36,650 bases of DNA from Streptosporangiales bacterium (GTDB lineage: Bacteria; Actinomycetota; Actinomycetes; Streptosporangiales; Streptosporangiaceae), in the NCBI GenBank assembly GCA_017882645.1, contig JADGPC010000103.1:1-36650 (forward strand), read 5' to 3'. A program made the position numbers and the translations under genes. A model generated the notes under the pieces. It was given only the letters and a program-made list of their open reading frames with translations. It made no database searches and was not told the origin of the DNA. Of this stretch, positions 1-8,194 are shown piece after piece (position 1 is the first letter of the stretch; every line of letters begins with the position of its first letter).

Positions 1-1711
1 GAGCACCTGCGACCTGAGCACGGTGTAGAACAGCCAGGTCCGGATGATCTCGTGCGCCTGCGGCCGCAGGTCCATCGGGTAGACCCTGGCGAACAGGTCA
101 TCGTCGGCCGTCCAGCCGCCGGCGATCTGCGGGGTCAGCGACGACGTCGCCCAGGTGTCCATCACGTCCCGGTCGCCGGTGAACCCGCCGGGCACGTCCC
201 GCTGGCCGGCGCAGTACCCGGGCGGAGTGTCGGCCATCGGGTCGACCGGCAGCGCGTCATCGGCGGCCGTGACGGGAGAGCCGTAGTCGGGCGCCCCGTC
301 CGCGCCGAGCGGGTACCAGACCGGGATCGGGACGCCGAAGTACCGCTGGCGGCTGATCAGCCAGTCTCCGGTCAGGCCGTTGACCCAGTTCTCGTACCGG
401 ACGCGCATGTGCGGCGGGTGCCAGGTCAGCTCGCGACCCCGGTCGAGCAGCTTCTGGCGGAGCGCGGGATCGCTGCTGCCGTTGGTCACGTACCACTGCC
501 GGGCGCTGATGATCTCGAGCGGCGCATCCCCTTTCTCGTAGAACTTCACTGGGTGGCGCACCGGCTCGGCGGGCCCGCGCAGCGCGCCGGCGGCTTCGAG
601 CAGCTCGGCGGCCCGCTTCCTGGCCGCCCGCGCGGTCAGCCCGGCAAGCTCCGCGTAGGCGGCTCGCCCCGCAGGAGAGGTGATCGCCTCGGGTGGCTCG
701 GCCAGCAGGCGGCCGTCCTGGCCGAGCGCCGGCCTGGTCGCCAGCCCGAGATCCCGCCACCAGGTCACGTCGGTCGTGTCGCCGAACGTGCAGACCATGG
801 CAATGCCGGTGCCCTTGGCCGGGTCGGCCAGGTGGTGTCCGAGGATGGGCACGCTGACCCCGAACAGCGGTGTCGTGGCCGTGGTTCCGATCAGGTCGCG
901 GTACCGCTCGTCCTGCGGGTGCGCGACCAGCGCCACGCAGGCCGGCAGCAGCTCGGGCCTGGTCGTCGCGACGACGATGTCGGTGCTGGCCCCGGTGCCG
1001 GGCAGGCCGAAGGCGAGCCGCCAGTAACTGCCGGGCAGCTCGCGGTCCTCGATCTCGGCCTGGGCCACCGCGGTGCCGAAGGTCACGTCCCACAGCACCG
1101 GCGCCTGCGCCTGGTAGGCGTCACCGCTGGCCAGTGCCCGCAGGAACGCGCGCTGGGAGACCGCCGCGGGAGCGTCATCGATCGTGCGGTAGCTGGTCGA
1201 CCAGTCCACCGACAGCCCGAGCCGGCGCCACGCTTCCTCGTACGCGCGCTCGTCGCGCTCGGTCAGTTCCCGGCACAGCTCGATGAAGTTCCGCCGGGAC
1301 ACCGGCAGCCTCGCGGCTCGGCTTGATGCGGGCCGGTCAGGACCCGGCAGCTCCAGGTCAGGATCGTAGGGGAGTGACGGGTCACAGCTGATCCCGTAGT
1401 AGTTCTGCACCCGCCGCTCGGTGGCCAGGCCGTTGTCGTCCCAGCCGACCGGGTAGAAGACTTCCCTGCCGCACATGCGCTGAAAGCGCGCCACGGTATC
1501 GGTGTGCGTGTATGAGAACGCATGACCCAGGTGCAGCGAACCGCTTGCCGTCAGCGGCGGGGTGTCGATCGAGTAGATCTCGCTGCGGCTCTTGGTTCGG
1601 TCAAACTTGTACTACCCGCCCCATTTCCCACGCCAGCGACCACTTATCCTCGATGCCGTCCAGCGTTGGCTTGGCGGGCACGAGCGGGGCGGCAATGGGA
1701 TCGGAGTTCAT
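1..1711 (-). CDS. valS: Valyl-tRNA synthetase, N-terminal part, apparent frameshift
   Basis: Class I aminoacyl-tRNA synthetase that charges tRNA-Val in the cytoplasm. The gene runs off the left edge, leaving about 570 codons. I translated most of the minus frame: it has the ATP-binding HIGH-type motif LHLGH near 1527-1513, then GWDDNGLATERRVQNYYG, and DVMDTWATSSLTPQI near the edge, all typical of ValS. KMSKS would lie outside the window. The start is taken as the ATG at 1711 (MNSDPIAAPLVPAKPTLDG), which matches the family N-terminus. Around 1615-1609 the frame breaks: the N-terminal frame reads into TGA at 1603-1601, while the body of the protein is in the neighbouring frame, preceded by an in-frame TAG. 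Removing one base at about 1613 restores WEMGRVYKFDRTKS. No ATG or GTG lies between the break and LHLGH, so a later start cannot rescue it. It is either a one-base sequencing error or a true mutation. Confidence 0.88.
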
Positions 1712-1765
1712 GCCGCCGATAATAGCGCGCCGGCGCCTACCGGGCACGCCACAGCTTCCCGACGG

Positions 1766-1803
1766 CAACGGCCCCCGCCGCGTTCTCACGGCGGGGGCCG
1801 TTG
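1766..1803 (-). terminator. Strong hairpin terminator after the secreted-protein gene
   Basis: Perfect 15-bp inverted repeat (arms 1766-1780 and 1789-1803, 8-nt loop), GC-rich, 25 nt beyond the stop of the secreted-protein gene and before valS, both read leftward. There is no clear U-tract, which is common in actinobacteria. Confidence 0.85.
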
Positions 1804-1827
1804 CAAGCCGGTCAGACCGGCTCGCGC

Positions 1828-3726
1828 CTAGCTCTTGGGCTGGGTGAGCGCCGGGCATCCGCCGGAGATCTCCGGGTTCGCCTTCACGGCCGACGTGACC
1901 GTTCCGCCGAACCGGGCCACATCCGGCGTGCCGTACTGAGCGGCCCGGCCGAAGTTACGGGTGGTAACACCGGAGATGACATTTCCGAAGTTCCACACGC
2001 AGGCGCCGGTCGGGAACAGCCCGGGCCCGACGTTCTGGCCCTTCTTGTTGGTCAGCGTCCAGAACGGATAGAACTTCGCGCCGACCGGCGGGGTCACGCA
2101 CAGGTTCCCGTTGAAGACGTTGCACAAGAACGCCGATCCGGGCGCGTCGGTCTCAAACTGGATCTTCGGGTACGTATGACCGGACTGATCGAACGGGCCG
2201 GCGTACCTGAACGACGTCGGCACGTTCGACGACCCGTTCGGCCACGTGTGCGGCTGGTAGGACATGCCGTCGAAGTCCAGGTCACCGTTCTGGAACCGGT
2301 TGTCGCCGCACAGGTTGACCGGCGAGGTCTCCCTGATGGCCTTGCCGCCGACGATCACCGTCCTAGTGCCCTGCGGCAGGCAGATGCCGTCCGCGTACTC
2401 GCACAGCTGGCCGCTGGCGAAGTTATTGCTCGGGCAGGCGATCGGGCCGGTCGTGCCTTCGGTGGTGGCACCCTTGCAGACCCCGGTGCGCGGGTTGCAG
2501 CCGCCCTCGCCCTTGGCCGGACGGCGATGAGAGCGGCCTTCGTTGCCGCCGACGCAGGTGTCCGAGGTGCTCTTGTCGACGATCAGGCCAGGATCGTTGA
2601 TCGGGTCCTTGTTGGCCAGCGAGGCGCAGACCTCGGAGTGCCCGATCTCCTGCTGCATCAGCACGCCGCCTTCGAGCGCGGCCCACGGAACCTGGTTCTG
2701 CTGCGCAGCGGTGCTGTACTCGGCGTGGAAGGTGTGTGGCGTGCCAGCGCACGTCTTGTAGTTGGTGTTCATGAAGCCATTGCCGGCGCTGGCGGTCATC
2801 CGGCCGGTCTGCCCGGTCGTTAGGTCGCTGACGACCGTAGTGAATCCGGTCGGCGGATCGCTGATCGCTACCTTGATCACGTCACCGGAATTCATGAACA
2901 GCGTGCGCCTGCCGGGCTGGAAGGTGCTCGCGTCTGCCGTCTGCGGCCCAGGCGGACCGCCCGGCTTCCCGTTGGTCGTCAGGTAGGCGAAGTTAACCGG
3001 CTCTTCGCAGTTCGGGTTCAGGTTGACGAAGTTGAACTCCGACTCGAGGCTGTCGATGTTGATCGCCGTGCACCACTTGGTCGCGTTGCAGCTGGCGCTG
3101 TCCAGAAACGGCGCGAAGCCCGGCGGGTAGAACTGAAGCTCCATGAAGGCCGAGCCCGCGTCGGTCGGCAGGCCGGAGCCCGTGTTCGTGTCGCTGTCCG
3201 GCGTGCAGGGATTCTGCGGGTACGAGCCCGGGTCGCAGATGGGCAGGCCGAACCACGGCGCGACGCTCAGCTCCGCGTATTTGACGACCTTGCCGTTATT
3301 GGTCGGCGGCTTGGCCGGGTCCTTCGGCATCTTCATGTAGTACGTCATCGTGTTGCCGGAGCCGGCCGCCGAGGAGATGAACTTCACGCTCGGCTCGTCG
3401 TGGCCGACGTAGTGACGGTTGTCCAAGAAACGGCCGCGATCGTTATAGCTGCTCGCCGGCGCGGCCCACTTCCCGTTCAGCTTCTTCGGGCCGCGCGGAT
3501 CGACACAGGTCTCCCGGTGAGCGAACGCGACCGGCTTGTACTTCGGGCTCCAGCCGTTGCAGTCGACTTCGCTCACTTTCTTGGGAGCGACGGCATGCGG
3601 TGCCCCGGCGGTCACGCGCGCAGTAGCTGGCGCCGCTGCGGCGACGGACAGGCTTGCCAGGGCGAGCACGGGCGCCGCAACCAGCGCCCAGGTCGAACGT
3701 CTCTTGAAGGACCAGCGAAATTGCAC
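1828..3726 (-). CDS. Large secreted protein of unknown function
   Basis: 632 residues with a GTG start preceded by GAGAGGAAATC. A clear Sec signal peptide is present: basic KRR, then a hydrophobic Ala/Leu stretch to about residue 30, and an AxA-type site near residues 34-36. The mature protein is rich in Gly, Pro, Asn and Thr with many scattered cysteines, so it is probably disulfide-bonded and extracellular. I recognise no enzyme motif or named domain. Its last ~35 residues (YGTPDVARFGGT through LTQPK) match the C-terminus of the flavoenzyme encoded at 4933-6084, as described in the findings. It appears monocistronic: a possible promoter lies at 3820-3849 and a strong terminator follows the stop. 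Function unknown. Confidence 0.85.
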   Translation of the reverse strand: MQFRWSFKRRSTWALVAAPVLALASLSVAAAAPATARVTAGAPHAVAPKKVSEVDCNGWSPKYKPVAFAHRETCVDPRGPKKLNGKWAAPASSYNDRGRFLDNRHYVGHDEPSVKFISSAAGSGNTMTYYMKMPKDPAKPPTNNGKVVKYAELSVAPWFGLPICDPGSYPQNPCTPDSDTNTGSGLPTDAGSAFMELQFYPPGFAPFLDSASCNATKWCTAINIDSLESEFNFVNLNPNCEEPVNFAYLTTNGKPGGPPGPQTADASTFQPGRRTLFMNSGDVIKVAISDPPTGFTTVVSDLTTGQTGRMTASAGNGFMNTNYKTCAGTPHTFHAEYSTAAQQNQVPWAALEGGVLMQQEIGHSEVCASLANKDPINDPGLIVDKSTSDTCVGGNEGRSHRRPAKGEGGCNPRTGVCKGATTEGTTGPIACPSNNFASGQLCEYADGICLPQGTRTVIVGGKAIRETSPVNLCGDNRFQNGDLDFDGMSYQPHTWPNGSSNVPTSFRYAGPFDQSGHTYPKIQFETDAPGSAFLCNVFNGNLCVTPPVGAKFYPFWTLTNKKGQNVGPGLFPTGACVWNFGNVISGVTTRNFGRAAQYGTPDVARFGGTVTSAVKANPEISGGCPALTQPKS

Positions 3727-3819
3727 GCGATTTCCTCTCGGTTGAGGCTTACTTGTGAAAAGGCGCGACTCATATGTACTACTAGTTAGCCCTCGCCACA
3801 GAGCTCTTGATACGGGCGG

Positions 3820-3849
3820 AATCTAACAACGCCAGGTAAGGCGGGTCAA
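3820..3849 (-). promoter_or_regulatory. Putative housekeeping promoter of the secreted-protein gene
   Basis: On the minus strand TTGACC (3849-3844) is separated by 18 nt from TAGATT (3825-3820). This is close to the SigA-type consensus and would give a leader of about 85 nt before the GTG at 3726. It is a sequence match only; the 18-nt spacer is slightly long. Confidence 0.45.
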
Positions 3850-3862
3850 GCATCGGGCCGTT

Positions 3863-4783
3863 TTACCGGCCGGGCGCCAGCGCGTCGAGCAAGCCGCCGG
3901 CCCGGTCGGCGGCCGCGGCCGGATCGGCGTCGGGCGAGCCGACCTGCGGATCCCAGTTGAGGTCATGGAAAACCTCCGTCACGCCGTGGTCGGCGAGCCC
4001 GCCGACGTCCGCCCGGATCTGGTCGTGGCTGCCGGACAGGAGCAGCCGGCGCCCGCTGGCATCGCTGGCCGGCTCGCCGGCCCGGACCACGCCGCGGCAG
4101 ATGATCCGCAGCGCGGCGGGATCACGGCCCGCGGCGGCTGCCGCCTCGCGCACGATCGCGATGCTCTCGCCGATCTTCGACAGGTCGGCCCGGCTTGACG
4201 TCACCCAGCCGTCGGCGATCCGGCCGACCCGGCGCAGCGCCACGGGCGCGGCGCCGCCGAGCAGGATCGGCGGGCCGCCCGGCTGGACCGGTCGCGGCAG
4301 CACCGTTCCGCGCGGCACGGCGTAGAACTCGCCGCTGAACTCGGCCGGCTGGTCGCCCCAGATCGTGCGGAGCACCCGGACATACTCGGCGGTCCTGGCC
4401 CCGCGGCGCTCCATCGACGCGCCGGTCATGGTGAATTCCTCGGGCATCCAGCCGAGCCCGAGTCCGAGATCGAGCCGGCCGGAGGACAGCACGTCGACAC
4501 TGGCGGCCTGCTTGGCGAGGTAGCCGGGGGAGACGTAAGGGGCGTTGATGACGGCGACGCCCAGCCTGATGCTGGTCGTGACCGCGGCGGCGTAGGCCAG
4601 CGCCGCGACCGGGTCGAGCACGCTGTGGTAGACGGGGTCCATGGCCGCGCCCTCGGGAATGATCAGTCGCTGGAACGTCCACAGCGAGGCATAACCGGCC
4701 TGCTCGGCGCGGACCGCGAACTGAGAGATGTTCTGCGGGGTGGCCCACGCCCCCGACACCGGCAAGCCGAATCCGATCTTCAT
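3863..4783 (-). CDS. LLM-class F420-dependent oxidoreductase
   Basis: 306-residue luciferase-like TIM-barrel oxidoreductase, the usual length for the actinobacterial F420-dependent members. The N-terminus MKIGFGLPVSGAW, the segment GYASLWTFQR, LSSGRLDLGLGLGWMPEEF around residues 100-120, the block PPILLGGAAPVALRRVGRIADGW and the GSHDQIRADV segment before the C-terminus are all characteristic. The likely cofactor is reduced F420 (some members use FMN); the substrate cannot be told from sequence. The ATG is preceded by an AAGG about 8 nt upstream. It follows the flavoenzyme gene in the same direction but is separated from it by a strong terminator, so it is probably expressed alone. Confidence 0.9.
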   Translation of the reverse strand: MKIGFGLPVSGAWATPQNISQFAVRAEQAGYASLWTFQRLIIPEGAAMDPVYHSVLDPVAALAYAAAVTTSIRLGVAVINAPYVSPGYLAKQAASVDVLSSGRLDLGLGLGWMPEEFTMTGASMERRGARTAEYVRVLRTIWGDQPAEFSGEFYAVPRGTVLPRPVQPGGPPILLGGAAPVALRRVGRIADGWVTSSRADLSKIGESIAIVREAAAAAGRDPAALRIICRGVVRAGEPASDASGRRLLLSGSHDQIRADVGGLADHGVTEVFHDLNWDPQVGSPDADPAAAADRAGGLLDALAPGR

Positions 4784-4829
4784 TGCCCATACCTTAGCGG
4801 CGCCCCGCGCCGGGCCGGAGTAGCGGCCC

Positions 4830-4865
4830 GAGCCGGACGAGCCGGACGAGCCGGACGAGCCGGAC
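4830..4865. repeat. 9-bp tandem repeat, four copies
   Basis: GAGCCGGAC repeated four times in tandem (4830-4838, 4839-4847, 4848-4856, 4857-4865), between the oxidoreductase start and the terminator of the flavoenzyme gene. It is non-coding as far as I can see and looks like a slippage-prone microsatellite. Confidence 0.85.
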
Positions 4866-4872
4866 AGCAGAT

Positions 4873-4901
4873 GGGTCCCTGCCGCGTCGCGGCAGGGACC
4901 C
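4873..4901 (-). terminator. Hairpin terminator after the flavoenzyme gene
   Basis: Perfect 13-bp GC-rich inverted repeat (4873-4885 with 4889-4901) with a 3-nt loop, 32 nt past the flavoenzyme stop codon on the minus strand. Confidence 0.85.
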
Positions 4902-4932
4902 TTCCCGGTTACCTAGCGATTTCCGATGAGCG

Positions 4933-6084
4933 TCACTTCGGTTCGGTCAGCGGCGGCCACTGGCCGCAGACCTCAGGATTGGCTCCCACGGTCGAGGTCG
5001 CCGTACCGCCGTACCTGGCGAAGTCCGCCACGCCGTACTCCCCCTGGCCGGTGACTTCCGCCAGGACGCCGCGAGCGCAGCCCCACGACAGCGTGACCCC
5101 GGCCCCGCCGTGCCCGTAGTTGTGCACCAGCTGACGCCCGCCCGGCAGGGTCTGCGCTTCCAGCCGGACCTGGGGCCGAACCGGCCGCAGGCCGACCCGG
5201 TGCGCGAGTACAGGCGCGCCGGCCAGCCGCGGCTCCACGGCGGCACAGCTGGCCAGGATCCGCGCGGCCGTAGCGGGGTCGGGCCGCAGGCTCGCCTCTC
5301 CGCGCTCGTGCGTACCGCCAAGGACGACGGTCGCGCCGTGCGGGAAGATATAGCTGACCTGGTCAGGATCGGCGCCCTCGCCGACGAAGAACTCGGTCAG
5401 CCCCGGGTTGGCCGCGATCACGACCTGCCCTCGCACCGCGGTGAGCGCCGGGTCGGGGACCAGCTCGCGCGCTCCGATCCCGGTGCAGTTCACGATGACC
5501 GGCGCGGCGGAGCGGTCCAGCGCCTCGGCGAGGTCGCGCAGCGGCTGGCCCAGGTGGAACTGGCCGCCCTCGCCGAGCACGAGGTCCATCAGGTAGTCCA
5601 GGTAGGCAGGCATGGCGACCACGGGCGCGGTGTACCGCCAGCCTGACGTGTAGCCGCCTGGCAGGTCAGCCGGATCACAGCGGATCAGGCCGCCCGCATC
5701 GCGGGCGAACGACGGCGGGTCCGGCCCGGCCATTCCAGGCGAGGCCACCAGACCGCGGAGTTCGCTGACGCCCGCCGCCGACTCGGCGCACAGGTCACGG
5801 AACCGGCGCAGGGTCACCTGCGCCCAGTGGTGCACTCGCTGGTCGGCTCCGACGAGGTGGGCGCCCCAGAGCGCTCCGGCCACCGCCGACGTCGTGCGCT
5901 GCGGCGGGTCCGCGGCATACACGGTCACGCTCAGCCCGGCCTCGAGCAGGACCAGCGCCGTGCTGAGGCCGGAGACGCCTGCCCCGATGACGAAGACGTC
6001 GGGGCTGTCCGCTGGCACCTTCGCAACGTATCTGATCGGGCTGCCGCGCGAATCGGCCGATAGCCACCGACCGCCGGCCGACAT
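4933..6084 (-). CDS. D-amino-acid oxidase-like FAD enzyme with extra C-terminal tail
   Basis: 383-residue member of the DAO family of flavoproteins, which oxidatively deaminate D-amino acids (or a related amine) with FAD. The Rossmann dinucleotide motif VIGAGVSGL lies near residues 32-40. VGLRPVRPQVRLE carries the substrate-carboxylate-binding Arg of D-amino acid oxidases, and YGHGGAGVTLSWG is the FAD-binding C-terminal motif after which family members normally end. Here a further ~35 residues follow (YGVADFARYGGT through LTEPK) that resemble the C-terminus of the secreted protein at 1828-3726. No signal peptide is visible, so the enzyme should be cytoplasmic. The start is uncertain: the ATG at 6084 lacks a clear ribosome binding site, and the GTG at 6018, just before VFVIGAG, is an alternative. 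The exact substrate is unknown. Confidence 0.85.
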   Translation of the reverse strand: MSAGGRWLSADSRGSPIRYVAKVPADSPDVFVIGAGVSGLSTALVLLEAGLSVTVYAADPPQRTTSAVAGALWGAHLVGADQRVHHWAQVTLRRFRDLCAESAAGVSELRGLVASPGMAGPDPPSFARDAGGLIRCDPADLPGGYTSGWRYTAPVVAMPAYLDYLMDLVLGEGGQFHLGQPLRDLAEALDRSAAPVIVNCTGIGARELVPDPALTAVRGQVVIAANPGLTEFFVGEGADPDQVSYIFPHGATVVLGGTHERGEASLRPDPATAARILASCAAVEPRLAGAPVLAHRVGLRPVRPQVRLEAQTLPGGRQLVHNYGHGGAGVTLSWGCARGVLAEVTGQGEYGVADFARYGGTATSTVGANPEVCGQWPPLTEPK

Positions 6085-6115
6085 ATGCTGAGCGCGCGGT
6101 CACAAGGAGGCGGCC

Positions 6116-6396
6116 ATGGGCGCTGCAGTCGGAGTCCTCATCGTGGCGGGGGTGATCGCGTTCTTCACTGCGGTCAACCTGCGGGCAGGCCCGCGACCGG
6201 CCCGGAACAACGCGAATCCCCGTGGGTCGTCGATCCCCAGACCGGGCAGCGGGTTCCGCCCCCTCCTGGCTCGGATCATCACCGCGGTCATCATGGCGGC
6301 GCTGGCGGCGGTCATCACGGCGGCGGCCACATGGGCGGCGGTCACTCGGGCGGCGGTAGCTTCGGCGGCGCGGGCGGCGGCGGTCACCACGGCTGA
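6116..6396 (+). pseudogene. Small membrane protein with Gly/His-rich tail, frameshifted
   Basis: The ATG at 6116 has a strong AAGGAGG ribosome binding site. The first ~38 codons encode one membrane segment (VGVLIVAGVIAFFTAV) and then a polar stretch. The rest of that frame looks artefactual. The frame one base back, from about 6226, encodes DPQTGQRVPPPP and then a His/Gly-rich tail ending GGGGHHG at TGA 6394-6396, which sits inside a terminator hairpin. The two halves make one sensible protein if a base is missing near the CCCC/GGG runs at 6217-6228. No family is recognised. The strong start signal and the well-placed terminator argue for a recent mutation or a sequencing error rather than old decay. 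Confidence 0.65.
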
Positions 6397-6415
6397 GCCG
6401 CTGACCGGCTCAGCC
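6391..6415 (+). terminator. Hairpin overlapping the stop of the Gly/His-rich gene
   Basis: Perfect 9-bp inverted repeat (6391-6399 with 6407-6415, 7-nt loop) that includes the TGA at 6394-6396. It sits between this gene and the convergent sirtuin gene and may serve both directions. Confidence 0.6.
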
Positions 6416-6452
6416 AGCTGTTCCACCTGATCGGCGTCCGCCGTCCGGGCCG

Positions 6453-7229
6453 CTAGCCAGCACGGCCGCCTGCCGCGGAGGTCAGCAGGTCATCAGCGAT
6501 CCGCGGGAGGGCCACGCCGATCGGCTCCCTGATCACCACGGTGGCCCGGTCGTCGTACGGAGTCGGATCCCGGTTGACGACGACCAGGTGCGCGCCCCCG
6601 TCGGCGGCCACACCGCACAGGGACGCGGCCGGCTCGACAGTCAGCGTGCTTCCCACCGCGATCATCAGGTCGCAGCCGGCCGCAGCCCGGACAGCCTCGG
6701 CCAGGACGGCGCGGTCGAGTGGCTGGCCGAACATCACGGTCGCCGACTTCAGGACGCCGCCGCATCGCTCGCACGGCGGATCGGCTTCGCCCGCCCTGAC
6801 CCGGTCGAGCGCCGTCGCCATCTCGGCCCGATCGCCGCAGCCGACGCAGACGGTCCAGAACATGGTCCCGTGCAGCTCGAGCACGCGATCAGCTGGCGTG
6901 CCCGCCCGCTGGTGCAGGCCGTCGATGTTCTGGGTGATCACCCAGGTGTCGACCGCGCCCGCCAGCCTGGCCAGCGCCGTGTGGGCGGCGTTGGGCACCG
7001 CCGACCAGGCCGGGTGCGCGAGCCGGGCCAGCCACGACCGTCGCCGGAGCGCCGGGTCGGTCAGGTAGGCCTGGTAGGTGGAGAGCCGCTCGGCGCCCGG
7101 ATTGCGGGTCCACAGTCCCTGCGGGCCGCGGAAGTCGGGAATGCCGGAGTCAGTGGAGATGCCGGCGCCGGTCAGCACCGCGATTTTGGTAACGCCGCTG
7201 GTCCAGGGCGCGTCGTCCAGCTGACTCAT
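6453..7229 (-). CDS. NAD-dependent protein deacylase, sirtuin (Sir2/CobB type)
   Basis: 258-residue sirtuin that removes acyl groups from lysines with NAD+, releasing nicotinamide and O-acyl-ADP-ribose; cytoplasmic. Motifs in order: GAGISTDSGIPDFRG at 21-35 (NAD binding), TQNIDGLHQRAG at 99-110, catalytic His120 in ELHGT, four zinc cysteines (128, 131, 153, 156), AVGSTLTVEPA, and VVNRDPT near the C-terminus. The start is set at ATG 7229 (MSQLDDAPW), which gives family-typical length. The frame stays open upstream to ATG 7289 and TTG 7301, but that extension is not conserved-looking and no start has a strong ribosome binding site. Convergent with the Gly/His-rich gene and divergent from the transporter cluster. 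Confidence 0.92.
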   Translation of the reverse strand: MSQLDDAPWTSGVTKIAVLTGAGISTDSGIPDFRGPQGLWTRNPGAERLSTYQAYLTDPALRRRSWLARLAHPAWSAVPNAAHTALARLAGAVDTWVITQNIDGLHQRAGTPADRVLELHGTMFWTVCVGCGDRAEMATALDRVRAGEADPPCERCGGVLKSATVMFGQPLDRAVLAEAVRAAAGCDLMIAVGSTLTVEPAASLCGVAADGGAHLVVVNRDPTPYDDRATVVIREPIGVALPRIADDLLTSAAGGRAG

Positions 7230-7426
7230 CGTCCCATCGTTGTCGAGCGGCAGGCTTTGAAGCAAACCAGCCGGCCGAGAAATAGGCATCCACAATGGCA
7301 AAAGTCGAGACAGCCGGCCGTTTATTACGGTTCAGCCACAATGGGGCGCTGATCTTGCAGCAGCGCGGACGGCGGTGAATCGTGGCGTTGAAGTTTTAGC
7401 ACTGCGAGTGCGAGGACAGGTCGCGG

Positions 7427-8194
7427 GTGGATCGTGATTCCCTGGAAATCAGCGGTCTGACGGTCAGGTTCGAAAGCCTGACCGCGCTCGATGACGTCTC
7501 GCTGACGGCAGCGCAGCATGCGGTCACCGGAATCATCGGCCCGAATGGCGCGGGCAAGACCACGCTGCTCAACGCGATCTGCGGGTTTGTCCGGCCGGAC
7601 AAGGGCCAGATCCTGTTCCGGGGAAACGACCTGACCAGGGTCAGGCCGGACCGGCTGGCGGGACTCGGCATCGCGCGGACGCTGCAGTCCGTCGGGCTGT
7701 TCCGCGGACTTTCGGTCGCCGAGAACGTGATGGTCGGCGCGACACCGCTGGCGAAGGCGGGTTTCTGGTCGGCACTGGCGGGGCTGCCGAGGTCGGACGC
7801 TGACGAGGCTCGGCTGCGGATGATCGCCCTGGAGGCGCTTGACCGGGTGGGTGCCGTCGACCTGGCTGACCGGATGCCGGAGACGCTGGCCCATGGATCG
7901 CGCAAGAGGGTCGCGCTGGCCCGTGCCCTGGCAGGCCTGCCCAGGCTGCTGCTGCTCGATGAGCCGGCCAGCGGGCTCCCGGAGGACGAGCTTCCCGAGC
8001 TTGGCGAGCTGATCACCTCGATCGCTCAGGATGCGGACGTCTTGGTGATCGAGCATCGGATGGACCTGATGATGTCGGTCTGCGACCACATCTTCGTGCT
8101 CGACTTCGGCGTGCTGATCGCCCAGGGCAGCCCGGCTCAGGTTCAGGCCGATCCGCTGGTCACCGAGGCGTACCTGGGCGTGCTCCATGAGTGA
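7427..8194 (+). CDS. livG: Branched-chain amino acid-type ABC transporter ATPase, LivG type
   Basis: 255-residue ATP-binding subunit, first gene of a five-gene cluster. Walker A GPNGAGKTT at 38-46, Q-loop Gln at 87 (TLQSVGLF), Walker B LLLLDEP at 174-180, switch His at 210 (VIEHRMDLMM). The last segment is the LivG-type pattern in which the H-loop helix carries RMDLMM. The ABC signature is unusual: LAHGS at 154-158 in place of LSGGQ or the L-YGxQ form frequent in LivG. GTG start at 7427; its ribosome binding site is weak. It overlaps the next ATPase gene by 8 bp, so translation is coupled. It couples ATP hydrolysis to transport through LivH/LivM at the inner face of the membrane. Confidence 0.92.
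   Translation: MDRDSLEISGLTVRFESLTALDDVSLTAAQHAVTGIIGPNGAGKTTLLNAICGFVRPDKGQILFRGNDLTRVRPDRLAGLGIARTLQSVGLFRGLSVAENVMVGATPLAKAGFWSALAGLPRSDADEARLRMIALEALDRVGAVDLADRMPETLAHGSRKRVALARALAGLPRLLLLDEPASGLPEDELPELGELITSIAQDADVLVIEHRMDLMMSVCDHIFVLDFGVLIAQGSPAQVQADPLVTEAYLGVLHE

Noticed and set aside
52-1326. 424-codon open frame on the plus strand
   Set aside because: It is the antisense shadow of the valS body, which translates into clear ValS motifs on the minus strand; the plus product is Arg/Gly/Pro-rich with no recognisable sequence.
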